From contig JAPPMU010000042.1 in assembly GCA_028873965.1 (NCBI GenBank), positions 66,383-130,382 of the forward strand: DNA of 64,000 nucleotides, in the 5' to 3' direction. A program made the position numbers and the translations under genes. Origin of the DNA: Chloroflexota bacterium. GTDB lineage: Bacteria; Chloroflexota; Dehalococcoidia; Lucifugimonadales; UBA3495. Below, piece by piece: positions 25,269 through 33,693 of the stretch (position 1 is the stretch's first letter; each line of letters begins with the position of its first letter). The notes under the pieces are model-generated. The model did no database searches and was not told the origin of the DNA. It saw only the letters and a list, made by a program, of their open reading frames with translations.

Positions 25269-27005
25269 TCAGCGCCGGCCGAATTCGCGTTCCAGCTGGT
25301 ACTCGGAAAAATGAACCACTGTGGGGCGCCCGTGGGGGCAGTTGTGCGGATTTTCAGTGGATTGCAGTTGGCGGAGCAGCGCGTCCATCTCTTCCTGCGC
25401 CAACGTCATCCCCGCGCGCACGGAACCGTGACACGCAACGGTGGCAGCCAGCGCGTCCTCCCGATCCATCACCACCTGCTCCACCGCCACGGCATCCAGC
25501 AAATCGCACAGGGCGGCGGCGGGGTCAGGGCTGGCGCGAGCGGCCAGGCCGGCAGGGAGGGCGCGGACCAACCAGGCGCGATCCCCGAAGGGTTCCAATG
25601 CAAAGCCATAGCCCGCCAGCAGGTCAGCGTAGCTTTCCAGGGTAACCGCCTGGGCCGCGGATAGTTCAGCTGTCATGGGGGCAAGCAGTGGTTGCGAAGG
25701 TCGCTCGTCCCCTTGCCGGCGCTGTCGGATCTGATCGAATACCACCCGTTCGTGAGCGGCGTGCTGGTCGATCAGATACATGCCGGATCCACCCTCCGCC
25801 ACGATGTAGGTCTGGCGGATCTGACCGACGACACGCAGGTCTGCCAACACGTCGCGGAGCGACCCCTCAGCCGGCGCCAGCGCCGTGGTGGACAGCGCGA
25901 CGCCATCGGCTCGCGGCGCTGCTCCGCCGGTGGACGGCAGGCGCGGAGATTCCGGGGATGACGGTGGCCGCGGACCCGCATCGACGGGGGTGAATGATCG
26001 CGTCGCTGTCCGCACTGGAGCGTGCGCGATCAGGGCCTCCCGCACCGCACGCTGCACCAGGGAAAACAACCGGTCGCCATTCCGGAATCGCACCTCCCGC
26101 TTGGTGGGATGGAAATTGACGTCCACCTGTTCGGGGGGCACGGAAATGTTGATGACAGCGAACGGAAAGCGGCGGTCGGGGAGGGTTCCCTGGTACGCCT
26201 GCTCGATGGCATAGTAGATGGAGCGGTCGTAAACCCATCGGCGGTTCACCAGAAGGGTCGTGTAGGAACGGTTGCGCCGGTTGAGCTCCGGGGCGCTGGT
26301 GTAGCCATCGACGGCAACGTCGCCGTCGGCAAGGGAAACGGGCAGCATTCGACCCGCCGCTTCCGACCCGTAGATGGACAGGATAACGTCCTGCAGCCGG
26401 CCGGAGCCCGGGGTGCTGATCACCTCTCGTCCATCCACCGAGAAGGTGAAACGCACCTCCGGGTGGGCCAGGGCATAACGGGTTACCACTTCCTGGATAC
26501 GGGCAGCCTCGGCCGGCGCAGAGCGCAGGAACTTGCGTCGAGCAGGCAGATCACCGAACAGATCAGCCACCTGGACCGATGTGCCCGGGGGGCGTCCGTC
26601 GTGGCGTTGTCCCACGCAAGCGCCGTGTCGAAACTCAATACGGGCTCCCGCTTCCGAATCGGGCGGGCGCGTCGTGCACACGACACGGGCGACCGCCGCA
26701 ACGCTAGGCAGCGCTTCGCCGCGGAACCCCAGGGTGGAAACCGTGTTCAGATCCTCAACCGTGGAAAGCTTGCTCGTGGCGTGATGGCGAAACGCCAGGC
26801 CCAACTCATCGGGAGGGATGCCATTACCGTCATCCGTGACTCGGATCTCGGCGACGCCGCCTTCTCGGATCGAGATGGTGATACTCTTCGCGCCAGCGTC
26901 CAGGGAGTTCTCGACCAGCTCCTTGACCACCGATGCCGGGCGTTCGATGACCTCGCCGGCCGCGATTTGGGCGGCGACGTGAGGCGGGAGTTGCTGGATG
27001 GGCAT
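25269..27005 (-). CDS. mutL: DNA mismatch repair protein MutL
   Basis: 578 residues. The N-terminal GHKL ATPase has VVKELVENSLDAGAK, VTDDGNGIPPDE and STLGFRGEALPSVAAV; the C-terminal half has the endonuclease motif DQHAAHERVVFD (the last conserved Glu is Asp here) and CPHGRPTVVHF near the end. It should be a nicking MutL acting after MutS, as in organisms without MutH. The ATG lies 6 bases after the HicA gene, so mutL may be transcribed together with the hicBA module. Confidence 0.96.
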   Translation of the reverse strand: MPIQQLPPHVAAQIAAGEVIERPASVVKELVENSLDAGAKSITISIREGGVAEIRVTDDGNGIPPDELGLAFRHHATSKLSTVEDLNTVSTLGFRGEALPSVAAVARVVCTTRPPDSEAGARIEFRHGACVGQRHDGRPPGTSVQVADLFGDLPARRKFLRSAPAEAARIQEVVTRYALAHPEVRFTFSVDGREVISTPGSGRLQDVILSIYGSEAAGRMLPVSLADGDVAVDGYTSAPELNRRNRSYTTLLVNRRWVYDRSIYYAIEQAYQGTLPDRRFPFAVINISVPPEQVDVNFHPTKREVRFRNGDRLFSLVQRAVREALIAHAPVRTATRSFTPVDAGPRPPSSPESPRLPSTGGAAPRADGVALSTTALAPAEGSLRDVLADLRVVGQIRQTYIVAEGGSGMYLIDQHAAHERVVFDQIRQRRQGDERPSQPLLAPMTAELSAAQAVTLESYADLLAGYGFALEPFGDRAWLVRALPAGLAARASPDPAAALCDLLDAVAVEQVVMDREDALAATVACHGSVRAGMTLAQEEMDALLRQLQSTENPHNCPHGRPTVVHFSEYQLEREFGRR

Positions 27006-27011
27006 GGTTGG

Positions 27012-27269
27012 TCAGTTGCAGATTAGACCAAGGCGTAAGAGATCGGCTTCCGTCCATTGGGCCTGCACCTCAATGATGCGGCGCAATGTAGCAAGTCGGA
27101 AAGTTCGGCCGCTACCGTGCCAGGACACCGTAACTTTACGTTCGGAGGCTTCGTGGTAATAACGGCGGTGACTGCCCGTCGAACGGGACAGCACGAACCC
27201 ATCTCTGAACAACGCCGCTTCTATTTCCCTAGCCGTAATGTTTCTAATCTGTTGATAATTTATGGGCAT
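27012..27269 (-). CDS. hicA: HicA-type toxin (second module)
   Basis: 85-residue HicA/YcfA-like protein. Catalytic His34 lies in RSTGSHRRYYHE, followed by KVTVSWHGSGRTFRLATLRRIIEVQAQW. It is longer than the HicA at 3153 because of a C-terminal extension. The gene order is antitoxin first, toxin second. mutL follows within 6 bases. Confidence 0.85.
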   Translation of the reverse strand: MPINYQQIRNITAREIEAALFRDGFVLSRSTGSHRRYYHEASERKVTVSWHGSGRTFRLATLRRIIEVQAQWTEADLLRLGLICN

Positions 27270-27321
27270 TGGCGGCGGCCAACTCCGATTGGATCATCAT
27301 ATCCTTGCAATCTGGGTGAAA

Positions 27322-27882
27322 TTATTCGCGTACAGGGGGGCTCTGCCGTTGCCTAGCACGTTCCAAACGGATTTGGGCACCACGACTTACGTATCCGTAC
27401 TGCGACTCGGGATTGTACCTAACCGGCAAGGCAAACACCGTAGATACGTACCCTCCAGTGCGAGTTTCGCTCAGAGTGTCGCGCTCGTAAATTGACGCCA
27501 GGACGTCGTCTATGGCGACGTAAATCAGGCGGTACACGCTGTCATGGACGATACCAGGTTGCAAATCCTTTATCGACAGACCGCCGTGGGAAGCGATAGC
27601 GTCCGGGTGCTCTGGAGCGCACTTGATCTGAACGAGGTCAGGTTCGTCCTGGATACTCGGCTTGCTGAACTCCCAATCCGGGGCCCAAGGCTCGATGGGC
27701 CACTCAATCATGCCTTCTTCGATCTCCCCGACAATCATTTCGAGGACTTCCTTGATGTTGACAGCTGCCTCTTCTTGAGTTTCGCCGCAGGTTGCCGCCC
27801 CCAAGTGTTCCCACGCGGTATAGTATGACTGCCAAACGTCCTCGTCCGGCTCAATCACAACTTTGAATGCCAGTAGGTCCAT
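27322..27882 (-). CDS. hicB: HicB-type antitoxin with long C-terminal extension
   Basis: 186 residues. Residues 1-55 fit the HicB partial RNase-H fold (FKVVIEPDEDVWQSYYTAWEHLG, GETQEEAAVNIKEVLEMIVGEI). The remaining 130 residues are not a normal ribbon-helix-helix or Cro-like domain: they include GLSIKDLQPGIVHDSVYRLIYVAIDDVLAS and end in a basic segment (RGAQIRLERARQR). GGGAGG is well placed. The extension may be a fused domain or a different DNA-binding element. Confidence 0.72.
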   Translation of the reverse strand: MDLLAFKVVIEPDEDVWQSYYTAWEHLGAATCGETQEEAAVNIKEVLEMIVGEIEEGMIEWPIEPWAPDWEFSKPSIQDEPDLVQIKCAPEHPDAIASHGGLSIKDLQPGIVHDSVYRLIYVAIDDVLASIYERDTLSETRTGGYVSTVFALPVRYNPESQYGYVSRGAQIRLERARQRQSPPVRE

Positions 27883-27937
27883 GTCGTTACCTCCCGCGCT
27901 TCCAGTCTACCACCGCCGCGTCGCTTGAGCGCGGCGG

Positions 27938-28375
27938 TCAGAACAGCGGTATCTTGGTGCCCTTGGCGCGGTACTGGCGGTCTTCCGAGTCGCCGGTTTC
28001 CTGGAAATCGCAGATGATCCGGTAAATGCGATCCATCTCGTGGTCAACGCTGCGGGAGAAGAAATAGGGCGGCACCCACACCCCGCCGAACTCGGCGACG
28101 ATTTCCGGGTAGTCGTCAATGACGAACTCCGGCTCCACCGGGATTTTCAGCTCGGCAAGGCGTTCCTGATAGTGATGCGTGGGCTTCTCGTACACTCCGG
28201 AAACGAACCGATGCAAGTCGTGCTTCTCGATCACCTCCCAGCGCTCGCCCATGCCGGACCAGATGTAAATTTCATGGCCATCATCAAGGAGCTTCTGGAA
28301 GGTGTCCACGGTGCCGGGGCGAAGGGTGTCGTCCAGGCCCAGGATGGTGTAGTCGACGTCGAAAAATATTTTCAT
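27938..28375 (-). CDS. HAD-superfamily hydrolase-like protein
   Basis: 145 residues. The N-terminus FFDVDYTILGLDD carries the DxDxT motif of HAD phosphatases, IYIWSGMGERW gives motif II (Ser) and FVIDDYPEIVAEFGG fits the acidic motif IV. There is no large cap domain. Substrate unknown. The C-terminal 30 residues are charged. It lies between the HicB gene and the TGA-interrupted ArsC/Spx-like gene on the same strand. Confidence 0.75.
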   Translation of the reverse strand: MKIFFDVDYTILGLDDTLRPGTVDTFQKLLDDGHEIYIWSGMGERWEVIEKHDLHRFVSGVYEKPTHHYQERLAELKIPVEPEFVIDDYPEIVAEFGGVWVPPYFFSRSVDHEMDRIYRIICDFQETGDSEDRQYRAKGTKIPLF

Positions 28376-28424
28376 AATCGGTCCGGTATCCTGGCGGCGG
28401 TTGCAGGTTTCGGCTCGGGTCGGA

Positions 28425-28787
28425 TCAGGAACTCAACGCTTCGGTCATGGTCTTGATGCTGGCTCCTACGATCAAGCGGTCGCCCAATCGCACGATGGGA
28501 CGACGAACCAAACGCGGCTCTTCGAGCATCAACGCCAGCTTCCGTTCATCCGAAAGATCGGCTGCGTTCAGCCCCATCTTTTTCAGGGAGGGGCTGCGCG
28601 CGGCGAACATGCCGGTCACGCCCGGCTCGCCCAGTTCAGCGACGAGCTGACGCAGCTCCGTTTCAGTGAACGGTTCTTTGAAATAATCGCGTTCCTCAAC
28701 CGTGTATCCATTTTGCACGAGCAACTCTCGCACCTTGCGACAGCTGCTTCAACGTGGCCACCAGTACATCGTTGCTGTAGCGCCCAT
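28425..28787 (-). CDS. ArsC/Spx-like thioredoxin-fold protein, predicted selenoprotein (in-frame TGA = Sec13)
   Basis: 120 residues if TGA at 28751-28749 is read as selenocysteine. GGGAGGAT sits 6 bases before the ATG at 28787, and the product starts MGATATMYWWPRUSSCRKV. This aligns with the Spx/ArsC redox motif PxCxxCRK, with Sec at the first Cys. The rest matches the family: ERDYFKEPFTETELRQL, SPSLKKMG and RLVRRPIVRLGDRLIVG. A SECIS-like hairpin follows the TGA. Without read-through, a strong ribosome site would serve a 12-codon peptide. Likely a redox enzyme (arsenate-reductase-like or disulfide-type); the substrate is unknown. Confidence 0.85.
28715..28733 (-). promoter_or_regulatory. Candidate bacterial SECIS hairpin of ArsC/Spx-like gene
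   Basis: Fifteen bases after the TGA, GUGCGAG pairs with CUCGUGC (7 bp, two G-U pairs) around the 5-base loop AGUUG. A G in the first two loop positions and a loop start 23 bases after the UGA agree with the published bacterial SECIS model (loop 3-14 nt, 16-37 nt from UGA). Confidence 0.75.
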
Positions 28788-28936
28788 GGTATCCTCCCAA
28801 CGAATCCGGCAAACATTGCTGCGGCGGTCACTACATTATAACGATCCGGGGCTTCGACATAAGCGGGGCGCACGTAAATTTTGTGTAATGTCCTTCATGG
28901 CGCGATCAGCGCGGAACGCCCCGGTTTCCGCTGTGC

Positions 28937-28942
28937 TATAAT
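28937..28942 (+). promoter_or_regulatory. -10 box upstream of rpmB
   Basis: TATAAT about 30 bases before the bL28 start. No convincing -35 box is visible. Confidence 0.5.
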
Positions 28943-28972
28943 CTGCGGCACCAATGGAACAGGGACAGAACC

Positions 28973-29185
28973 ATGCAGTGCCAGATATGCAACAAATCCG
29001 GCATGACCGGAAACAACGTCAGCCACTCCAACCGCAAGACCAAGACGCGGTGGAAGGCCAACGTTCATAAACAGACGCTGGCCATCGACGGCAAGCCCAC
29101 CCGCGTGAAGATTTGCTCGCGGTGCCTCCGGACGATGTACAAGCCGCCCCGGGGCAAGAAAGCCCGGGCGCGAGCGGCCGCGTAG
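28973..29185 (+). CDS. rpmB: 50S ribosomal protein bL28
   Basis: 70-residue basic ribosomal protein. It is the zinc-binding form: CQIC at the N-terminus and CSRCLRTMY near residue 53, with GNNVSHSNRKTKTRWKANVHK between. Length and motifs are typical. A hairpin at 29199-29221 follows and is probably the terminator. Confidence 0.96.
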   Translation: MQCQICNKSGMTGNNVSHSNRKTKTRWKANVHKQTLAIDGKPTRVKICSRCLRTMYKPPRGKKARARAAA

Positions 29186-29198
29186 CACCTGACAAACG

Positions 29199-29221
29199 CT
29201 GACCCGCCTCCGGCGGGTCAG
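29199..29221 (+). terminator. Terminator-like hairpin after rpmB
   Basis: Perfect 10-bp stem CTGACCCGCC / GGCGGGTCAG with a 3-base loop. There is no U-tract, so termination efficiency is uncertain. Confidence 0.6.
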
Positions 29222-29257
29222 TGCAACTGGGAACTCACCGGATAGGGTGAGGGCAAC

Positions 29258-29773
29258 ATGACCACCGTCCCCGATTTGCCGTCGCCCGGCGTTCAAAGCG
29301 ACGAAGACCGTCGCCGGATCAGCCGGATTTTTATCGCCCACGCCCGCGAAGAGCTGGCGCAAGGCAGCCGGATGCAGGCTGGCGAAAAGGCGTGGGGCGC
29401 CGTGGTGCAGCCGCTCAAAGTCATCGCAGAGCAGCGAGGCTGGCCGCATGAGTCCCACCAGGACATCCACTCCGTCGCCAGCCAAATCGCGCTCGAATTC
29501 GGCTTTGACCACGACCAAAGCCTAGCGTTGATCGACGCCTACCGCATCGGCCACCAGAACTTTTACGAAAATTATCACCACGTAGAAACATTGGCCGATA
29601 TGATTGACCGGGTGGAGGGTTTGATGCCGTACCTGCTTCAACTCACGGCCACGCCGCCGCGTCCGTTCACCATCACCAGCAACACGCAACTGCGACGGCT
29701 GCGCCGACTCACCGGCAACGACAGCCTGGAAATCGGCGATACGTCCCCGGCAGGTTTCTCCCAAAACCACTAA
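29258..29773 (+). CDS. PaREP1/HEPN-like helical protein
   Basis: 171 residues. The core GEKAWGAVVQPLKVIAEQRGWPHESHQDIHSVASQIA resembles the PaREP1 group of HEPN-like helical proteins, in which a helix with WGA is followed by a GWPH/GH turn. The gene at 61935-62297 has the same pattern. GAGGGC precedes the ATG. The C-terminus (FTITSNTQLRRLRRLTG) is unique. The catalytic R-x4-6-H of HEPN ribonucleases is not evident. The stop overlaps that of rpe (CTAA, 29770-29773). Confidence 0.6.
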   Translation: MTTVPDLPSPGVQSDEDRRRISRIFIAHAREELAQGSRMQAGEKAWGAVVQPLKVIAEQRGWPHESHQDIHSVASQIALEFGFDHDQSLALIDAYRIGHQNFYENYHHVETLADMIDRVEGLMPYLLQLTATPPRPFTITSNTQLRRLRRLTGNDSLEIGDTSPAGFSQNH

Positions 29774-30477
29774 CCGGCCGGCACATCGCCGGCCGTCAAT
29801 CCCGCCACGCTCTCCCGGAGCGCGGCCATCGCCTCCGCCACCGACTGATCGCGGTTGAATATCGCGGTGCCGGCGACCAGAATGCCGGCGCCGGCGGCCA
29901 CGGAATCGCGAGCGGTGTCGTCGGCTTTCACGCCGCCGTCCACCTCCAATTGCACCGTGTAACCGTTTTCGGCAATCGTCCGATACAGCCGGCGCAATTT
30001 CCCCAGCGCAGAAGGTATAAAGGATTGACCGCCGAACCCCGGGTTGACGGTCATCACCAGCACAATATCCAGGTCGGGAAGCACCTCCTCCACCGCGGCT
30101 ATCGGTGTTGCCGGATTGATGGCGACACCCACCTGGCAGCCCTGTTCTTTGATGTAACCGACGGTGCGGTGCAGGTGCGCGCACGCCTCGGCATGCACCA
30201 GCACCTGGTCATTGATGTTCTTGACCAGACCCGGCAGCAGCCGGTCCGGCTCGTGCACCATGAGGTGGAGATTCAGCGGCAGCGACGTGGCGCCGCGAAT
30301 GGCGTCCACCACCACCTCGCCGAAGGAGATGTTGGGAACGAAGCGGCCGTCCATGACGTCCACGTGAATCAGGTCGGCGCCGGCCGCCTCGGCGTCCGCC
30401 ACCTGTTGAGCCAGGCGGCCAAAGTCGGCGGCCAGGACCGACGGCGCGATCTGGACGTGCGCGGCGGTGGAGGTCAT
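29770..30477 (-). CDS. rpe: Ribulose-phosphate 3-epimerase
   Basis: 235-residue TIM-barrel enzyme interconverting ribulose 5-phosphate and xylulose 5-phosphate in the pentose-phosphate pathway. APSVLAADFGRL, HVDVMDGRFVPNISFG, LNLHLMVHEPDRLL, MTVNPGFGGQSF and LEVDGGVKADD give all family motifs, with catalytic Asp and metal-binding His residues. The ATG overlaps the argH stop (ATGA at 30477-30474), so the two are translationally coupled. A longer upstream open frame in argH is not used. Confidence 0.96.
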   Translation of the reverse strand: MTSTAAHVQIAPSVLAADFGRLAQQVADAEAAGADLIHVDVMDGRFVPNISFGEVVVDAIRGATSLPLNLHLMVHEPDRLLPGLVKNINDQVLVHAEACAHLHRTVGYIKEQGCQVGVAINPATPIAAVEEVLPDLDIVLVMTVNPGFGGQSFIPSALGKLRRLYRTIAENGYTVQLEVDGGVKADDTARDSVAAGAGILVAGTAIFNRDQSVAEAMAALRESVAGLTAGDVPAG

Positions 30478-31820
30478 GGCGTCTCCGCGTCCAGGAGGAT
30501 TTGCCTGGCGCGGGCGATGCCTTCGGCCACCCGGTTGGGAGCCGTGCCGCCCGGGTTGTCGCGCGCGGCCACCGACGCCGCGGCGGTGATGGCGTACACA
30601 TCCTCGTCGAATTGGGATGCAAAACGCCGGTACTCGGCTATGGGCAAGTCCGAGAGGGACACGCCCTCGATTTCGCAGTATTGGCACAGGCGCCGCATGA
30701 CGCCGTGGGCATCGCGGAAGGGCACTCCTTTGCCCACCAGGTAGTCGGCCAGGTCAGTGGCCAGCATGTAGCTCTCGCCGGCCAGGGATTCGACACGCTC
30801 GGTGTTCAGCGTCATCCCCGGCAGCATGTCAGCAAAGACGGACAGGGTGGACAGCAGCGTATCGACGGTGTCGAAGAAACCCTCCTTGTCCTCCTGCAGG
30901 TCCCGGTTGTAGGTCAGCGGCAGTCCCTTGAGTACGGTCAAAATGCCCATCAGGCTGCCATAAACCCGACCGGTTTTGCCCCGGGCAATTTCGGCGAAAT
31001 CGGGGTTGCGCTTCTGGGGCATGATGCTGCTGCCGGTGGTGAATTCGTCGGCCAGGCGCACAAAGTCGAACTCGCGGGTGGACCAGATGACGATCTCCTC
31101 GGACAGCCGAGAAATGTGCATCATGGCAATCGCGGCGTCGGCGTGGAACTCGGCCAGAAAATCCCGGTCCGCCACGGCGTCCATGCTGTTCGGGCTGATC
31201 TCTGAAAACTCCAGGGCCGCGGCAACGGCATTGCGATCCGTTGGGTAAGGCACCCCGGCCAGCGCCCCGCTCCCCAGAGGAAGCACGTCCATGCGGGCAG
31301 CGCAGTCGGTGAACCGGCCGGCGTCGCGCTGCAGCATCTCAAAATAGGCCAGCATATGGTGGGCGAAGAGCACGGGTTGAGCGCGCTGGAGGTGGGTATA
31401 GCCCGGCATCACCACGTCGACGTATCGCTCCGCGAGGGCAACGAGGGCGCGCTGGACCGAACGCAAGCCCGCCACCGTGTCGGCAATGGCGGCGCGAGTG
31501 TAGAGGCGCATGTCCAGGGCAATCTGGTCGTTGCGCGAGCGCCCGGTGTGCAGCCGCGCTCCGGCGGGACCGATGAGGTCAGTCAGCCGGCGCTCGATGT
31601 TCATGTGCAGGTCTTCAAGGGCAGGATCCCAGGGGAAATCGCCCCGCTCGATTTCGTCCTGCACCGCGGAAAGGCCGTCGATTATCGCTTCGGCGTCTTC
31701 CCCGGCGATGATACCCTGCTTGGCCAGCATGGCGGCGTGGGCCTTGGAGCCGGCAATATCCTGCCGGTAAAGCCTGCGGTCATAGTGTATGGAGACGGTG
31801 TAGTCGCTGTGATCCTGCAT
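30474..31820 (-). CDS. argH: Argininosuccinate lyase
   Basis: 448 residues, final step of arginine synthesis (argininosuccinate to arginine and fumarate). HTGRSRNDQIALDMRLY, PGYTHLQRAQPVLFAHH and the signature GSSIMPQKRNPDFAE (catalytic Ser loop) are present. The N-terminus starts directly at YTVSIHYDRRLYRQDIAGS and lacks the usual preceding WGGRF segment; an in-frame TAG just upstream excludes extension. It forms an operon with a sugar isomerase-like gene and rpe. Confidence 0.94.
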   Translation of the reverse strand: MQDHSDYTVSIHYDRRLYRQDIAGSKAHAAMLAKQGIIAGEDAEAIIDGLSAVQDEIERGDFPWDPALEDLHMNIERRLTDLIGPAGARLHTGRSRNDQIALDMRLYTRAAIADTVAGLRSVQRALVALAERYVDVVMPGYTHLQRAQPVLFAHHMLAYFEMLQRDAGRFTDCAARMDVLPLGSGALAGVPYPTDRNAVAAALEFSEISPNSMDAVADRDFLAEFHADAAIAMMHISRLSEEIVIWSTREFDFVRLADEFTTGSSIMPQKRNPDFAEIARGKTGRVYGSLMGILTVLKGLPLTYNRDLQEDKEGFFDTVDTLLSTLSVFADMLPGMTLNTERVESLAGESYMLATDLADYLVGKGVPFRDAHGVMRRLCQYCEIEGVSLSDLPIAEYRRFASQFDEDVYAITAAASVAARDNPGGTAPNRVAEGIARARQILLDAETP

Positions 31821-31862
31821 GTGCGTACAAACCGTCTACACAACGACGGCAGGGTGATCGTT

Positions 31863-32678
31863 TCAGGCGTCCAGGTAGGCGAAGCTTGCGGCGAGATTCT
31901 CGAAAACGTCGTCATGCGGCGGGATTTCCATGATCGCCGGCCCGTCATACGCCTTGCCGTGCAGGATGCGGCGCATGGCGCGACAGTCAAGATCGCCGTC
32001 GTCCACGCTGCCTATGGCGACGCCGTCGCGAGCCTGCTTGAAATGCACGATCTTTATGTAGTCGGCGGGCAGATTGGCCAATTCGTCCAGCGGGCTGCTA
32101 TCCGGATGGCGGCGCAACTGGTTGGTCGGGTCGGGGCACAAGCCCAAGTATTGCCCTTCTTCCTCGGTCAGTTGGGCCCGCGCCTCGCTGACCAACAGGG
32201 CCATGGAGCGCAACGGCTGTCCCGAGTTCTCCATGGAGAAGATAACACCCTGGCGGGCCGCCTCCCGCACCAGGGGAACAAGCCGGCCCGCTACCTCGGC
32301 CACGTCATCGGCCGTCTCCCATGGCGTATCCGACGCCCCAGGATCCACGGTACGCAGGTGGGGCGAACCGCCGCCCACCAGGCGCGCCGCTTCCAGTTGC
32401 GATTGGTACAGGCCGCCCTGGGGGTCGATCTCGGTGGTGATGCACGGCAGCGCCACGGCCAGGTCGAAAGTGAGTTCAGGGAACCGAACCACCACGTCGG
32501 CAAGCGCAGTCAGGTCCGGCCGCCAGTCCTGGCCTTCGCCGGATTCGGCAAGGCCGAGACAGGTTTGCCGCAGTTCGACGTGGCGCGCGCCGTGGTCCTG
32601 CGCGATGGCGATGAGATCGGCTAGGTCGGCGTCGTCCAGTTGGTTCCGCCAGGAATTGGTAATTGCGCCGTAGATCAT
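31863..32678 (-). CDS. Sugar phosphate isomerase/epimerase-like TIM-barrel protein
   Basis: 271 residues of the xylose-isomerase-like AP_endonuc_2 fold. Typical elements: an N-terminal IYGAITNSW strand, HGARHVELRQT, MENSGQPLRSM (metal Glu), LGLCPDPTNQLRR and DYIKIVHFKQARDG with Asp/His ligands, ending in AIMEIPPHDD. The exact substrate is unknown. The start at 32678 has GAGAGGGG upstream. It leads the operon with argH and rpe. Confidence 0.83.
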   Translation of the reverse strand: MIYGAITNSWRNQLDDADLADLIAIAQDHGARHVELRQTCLGLAESGEGQDWRPDLTALADVVVRFPELTFDLAVALPCITTEIDPQGGLYQSQLEAARLVGGGSPHLRTVDPGASDTPWETADDVAEVAGRLVPLVREAARQGVIFSMENSGQPLRSMALLVSEARAQLTEEEGQYLGLCPDPTNQLRRHPDSSPLDELANLPADYIKIVHFKQARDGVAIGSVDDGDLDCRAMRRILHGKAYDGPAIMEIPPHDDVFENLAASFAYLDA

Positions 32679-32820
32679 GGTGCTTGGCCCCTCTCGCACG
32701 GTTGCCACGATTCGCGGTGGCTGGTGGGTGACCGATGCCCGTCGGCCGGTACATCGTTAGCAGAAACTATACCGCAGCGGAGGTTTGCGCTCAACCGCAG
32801 CTGCGACGACACCGGCATCG

Positions 32821-32848
32821 TTGGGCGGAAGAACCCCTATGCTAGAAT
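32821..32848 (+). promoter_or_regulatory. Promoter for the pterin dehydratase gene
   Basis: TTGGGC (32821-32826), 16 bases, TAGAAT (32843-32848). The gene starts 46 bases downstream. Confidence 0.55.
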
Positions 32849-32893
32849 TGCGGCACGAACCAACGCCCATTGATAAAAGCAGGAGGCTGACCG

Positions 32894-33253
32894 ATGGCCG
32901 AATTGTACAGCGAACGATGCACGGCCTGCCGCCGCGATTCTCCCCACGTCACGGAAACCGAAATCGCAGAGCTGCACCCGGCGGTGAACGATTGGGCACT
33001 GATCGACGAATCTGGCATCCCGAAGTTGGACCGGCAGTTCCGGTTTCAGAACTTCGTGCAGGCGCTGGAATTCACCAACGCCCTGGGCGAGATGGCCGAA
33101 TCCGAAGGCCATCATCCCCGGCTGACCACCGAATGGGGTCGGGTCAGCGTGACGTGGTGGACGCACAAGATCCGCAACCTCCATCGCAACGATTTCATCA
33201 TGGCCGCGAAAACGGACCAGCTCTACGCTGAGCGCGCGCCGGCAGGCGAGTAA
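32894..33253 (+). CDS. 4a-hydroxytetrahydrobiopterin dehydratase (PCD/DCoH)
   Basis: 119 residues. The active site EGHHPRLTTEWGRVSVTWWTHK carries the conserved His-His and a third His. It recycles pterin carbinolamine produced by aromatic amino acid hydroxylases, or serves molybdopterin-related chemistry. No hydroxylase is encoded in the window. A CxxC pair (CTAC) near the N-terminus is unusual but seen in some bacterial members. Confidence 0.93.
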   Translation: MAELYSERCTACRRDSPHVTETEIAELHPAVNDWALIDESGIPKLDRQFRFQNFVQALEFTNALGEMAESEGHHPRLTTEWGRVSVTWWTHKIRNLHRNDFIMAAKTDQLYAERAPAGE

Positions 33254-33279
33254 ATGCCACGCAACCGGAGAAAGCGACC

Positions 33280-33693
33280 ATGACCGAGGAAGTGCGTTGG
33301 CATTATCGGTTCCGCAATTTCTCGCGTGCCTATGCTTTGCTCGGTGAGGCATTGGATCAGGAAGTCGCCGAACTGAATGAGTTGGAGCGAGAGGGCGCCG
33401 TCCAGCGGTTCGAATATACTTTCCAATTGGCTTGGCTGACGCTCAAGGACCGGCTGGAGTACGGCGGTATCGTCTTCACGGAAGTGACGCCACGCAATGT
33501 TATCCAGCAGGCGTTTGCCGCCAAATTGATTGACGACGCGGAAGTTTGGATCGACATGCTCGTTGACCGCAACCTGATGTCACACACCTATGATTTCGCC
33601 AGATTTGAAGAGGTTTTAGGAAATGTCCGCAACCGTTATTTGGCAGTCTTAGGCGACCTTTACGAGCGATTCGGCTTGGAGACGCTGGGATGA
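33280..33693 (+). CDS. hepT: HepT-like HEPN toxin (HI0074 family)
   Basis: 137-residue helical nucleotidyltransferase-substrate-binding protein. It contains the HEPN motif RX4HXY as R97-N-L-M-S-H102-T-Y104, the active site of HepT RNase toxins. GGAG is upstream of the ATG. The last codons overlap the start of the nucleotidyltransferase partner (ATGA at 33690-33693). Type VII systems work by MntA adenylylating the Tyr of HepT. Confidence 0.88.
   Translation: MTEEVRWHYRFRNFSRAYALLGEALDQEVAELNELEREGAVQRFEYTFQLAWLTLKDRLEYGGIVFTEVTPRNVIQQAFAAKLIDDAEVWIDMLVDRNLMSHTYDFARFEEVLGNVRNRYLAVLGDLYERFGLETLG

Noticed and set aside
28425-28733. ArsC-like gene starting at GTG 28733
   Set aside because: That start lacks a Shine-Dalgarno and would remove the CxxC-containing first strand of the fold; the upstream ATG with GGGAGGAT through TGA explains the sequence better.
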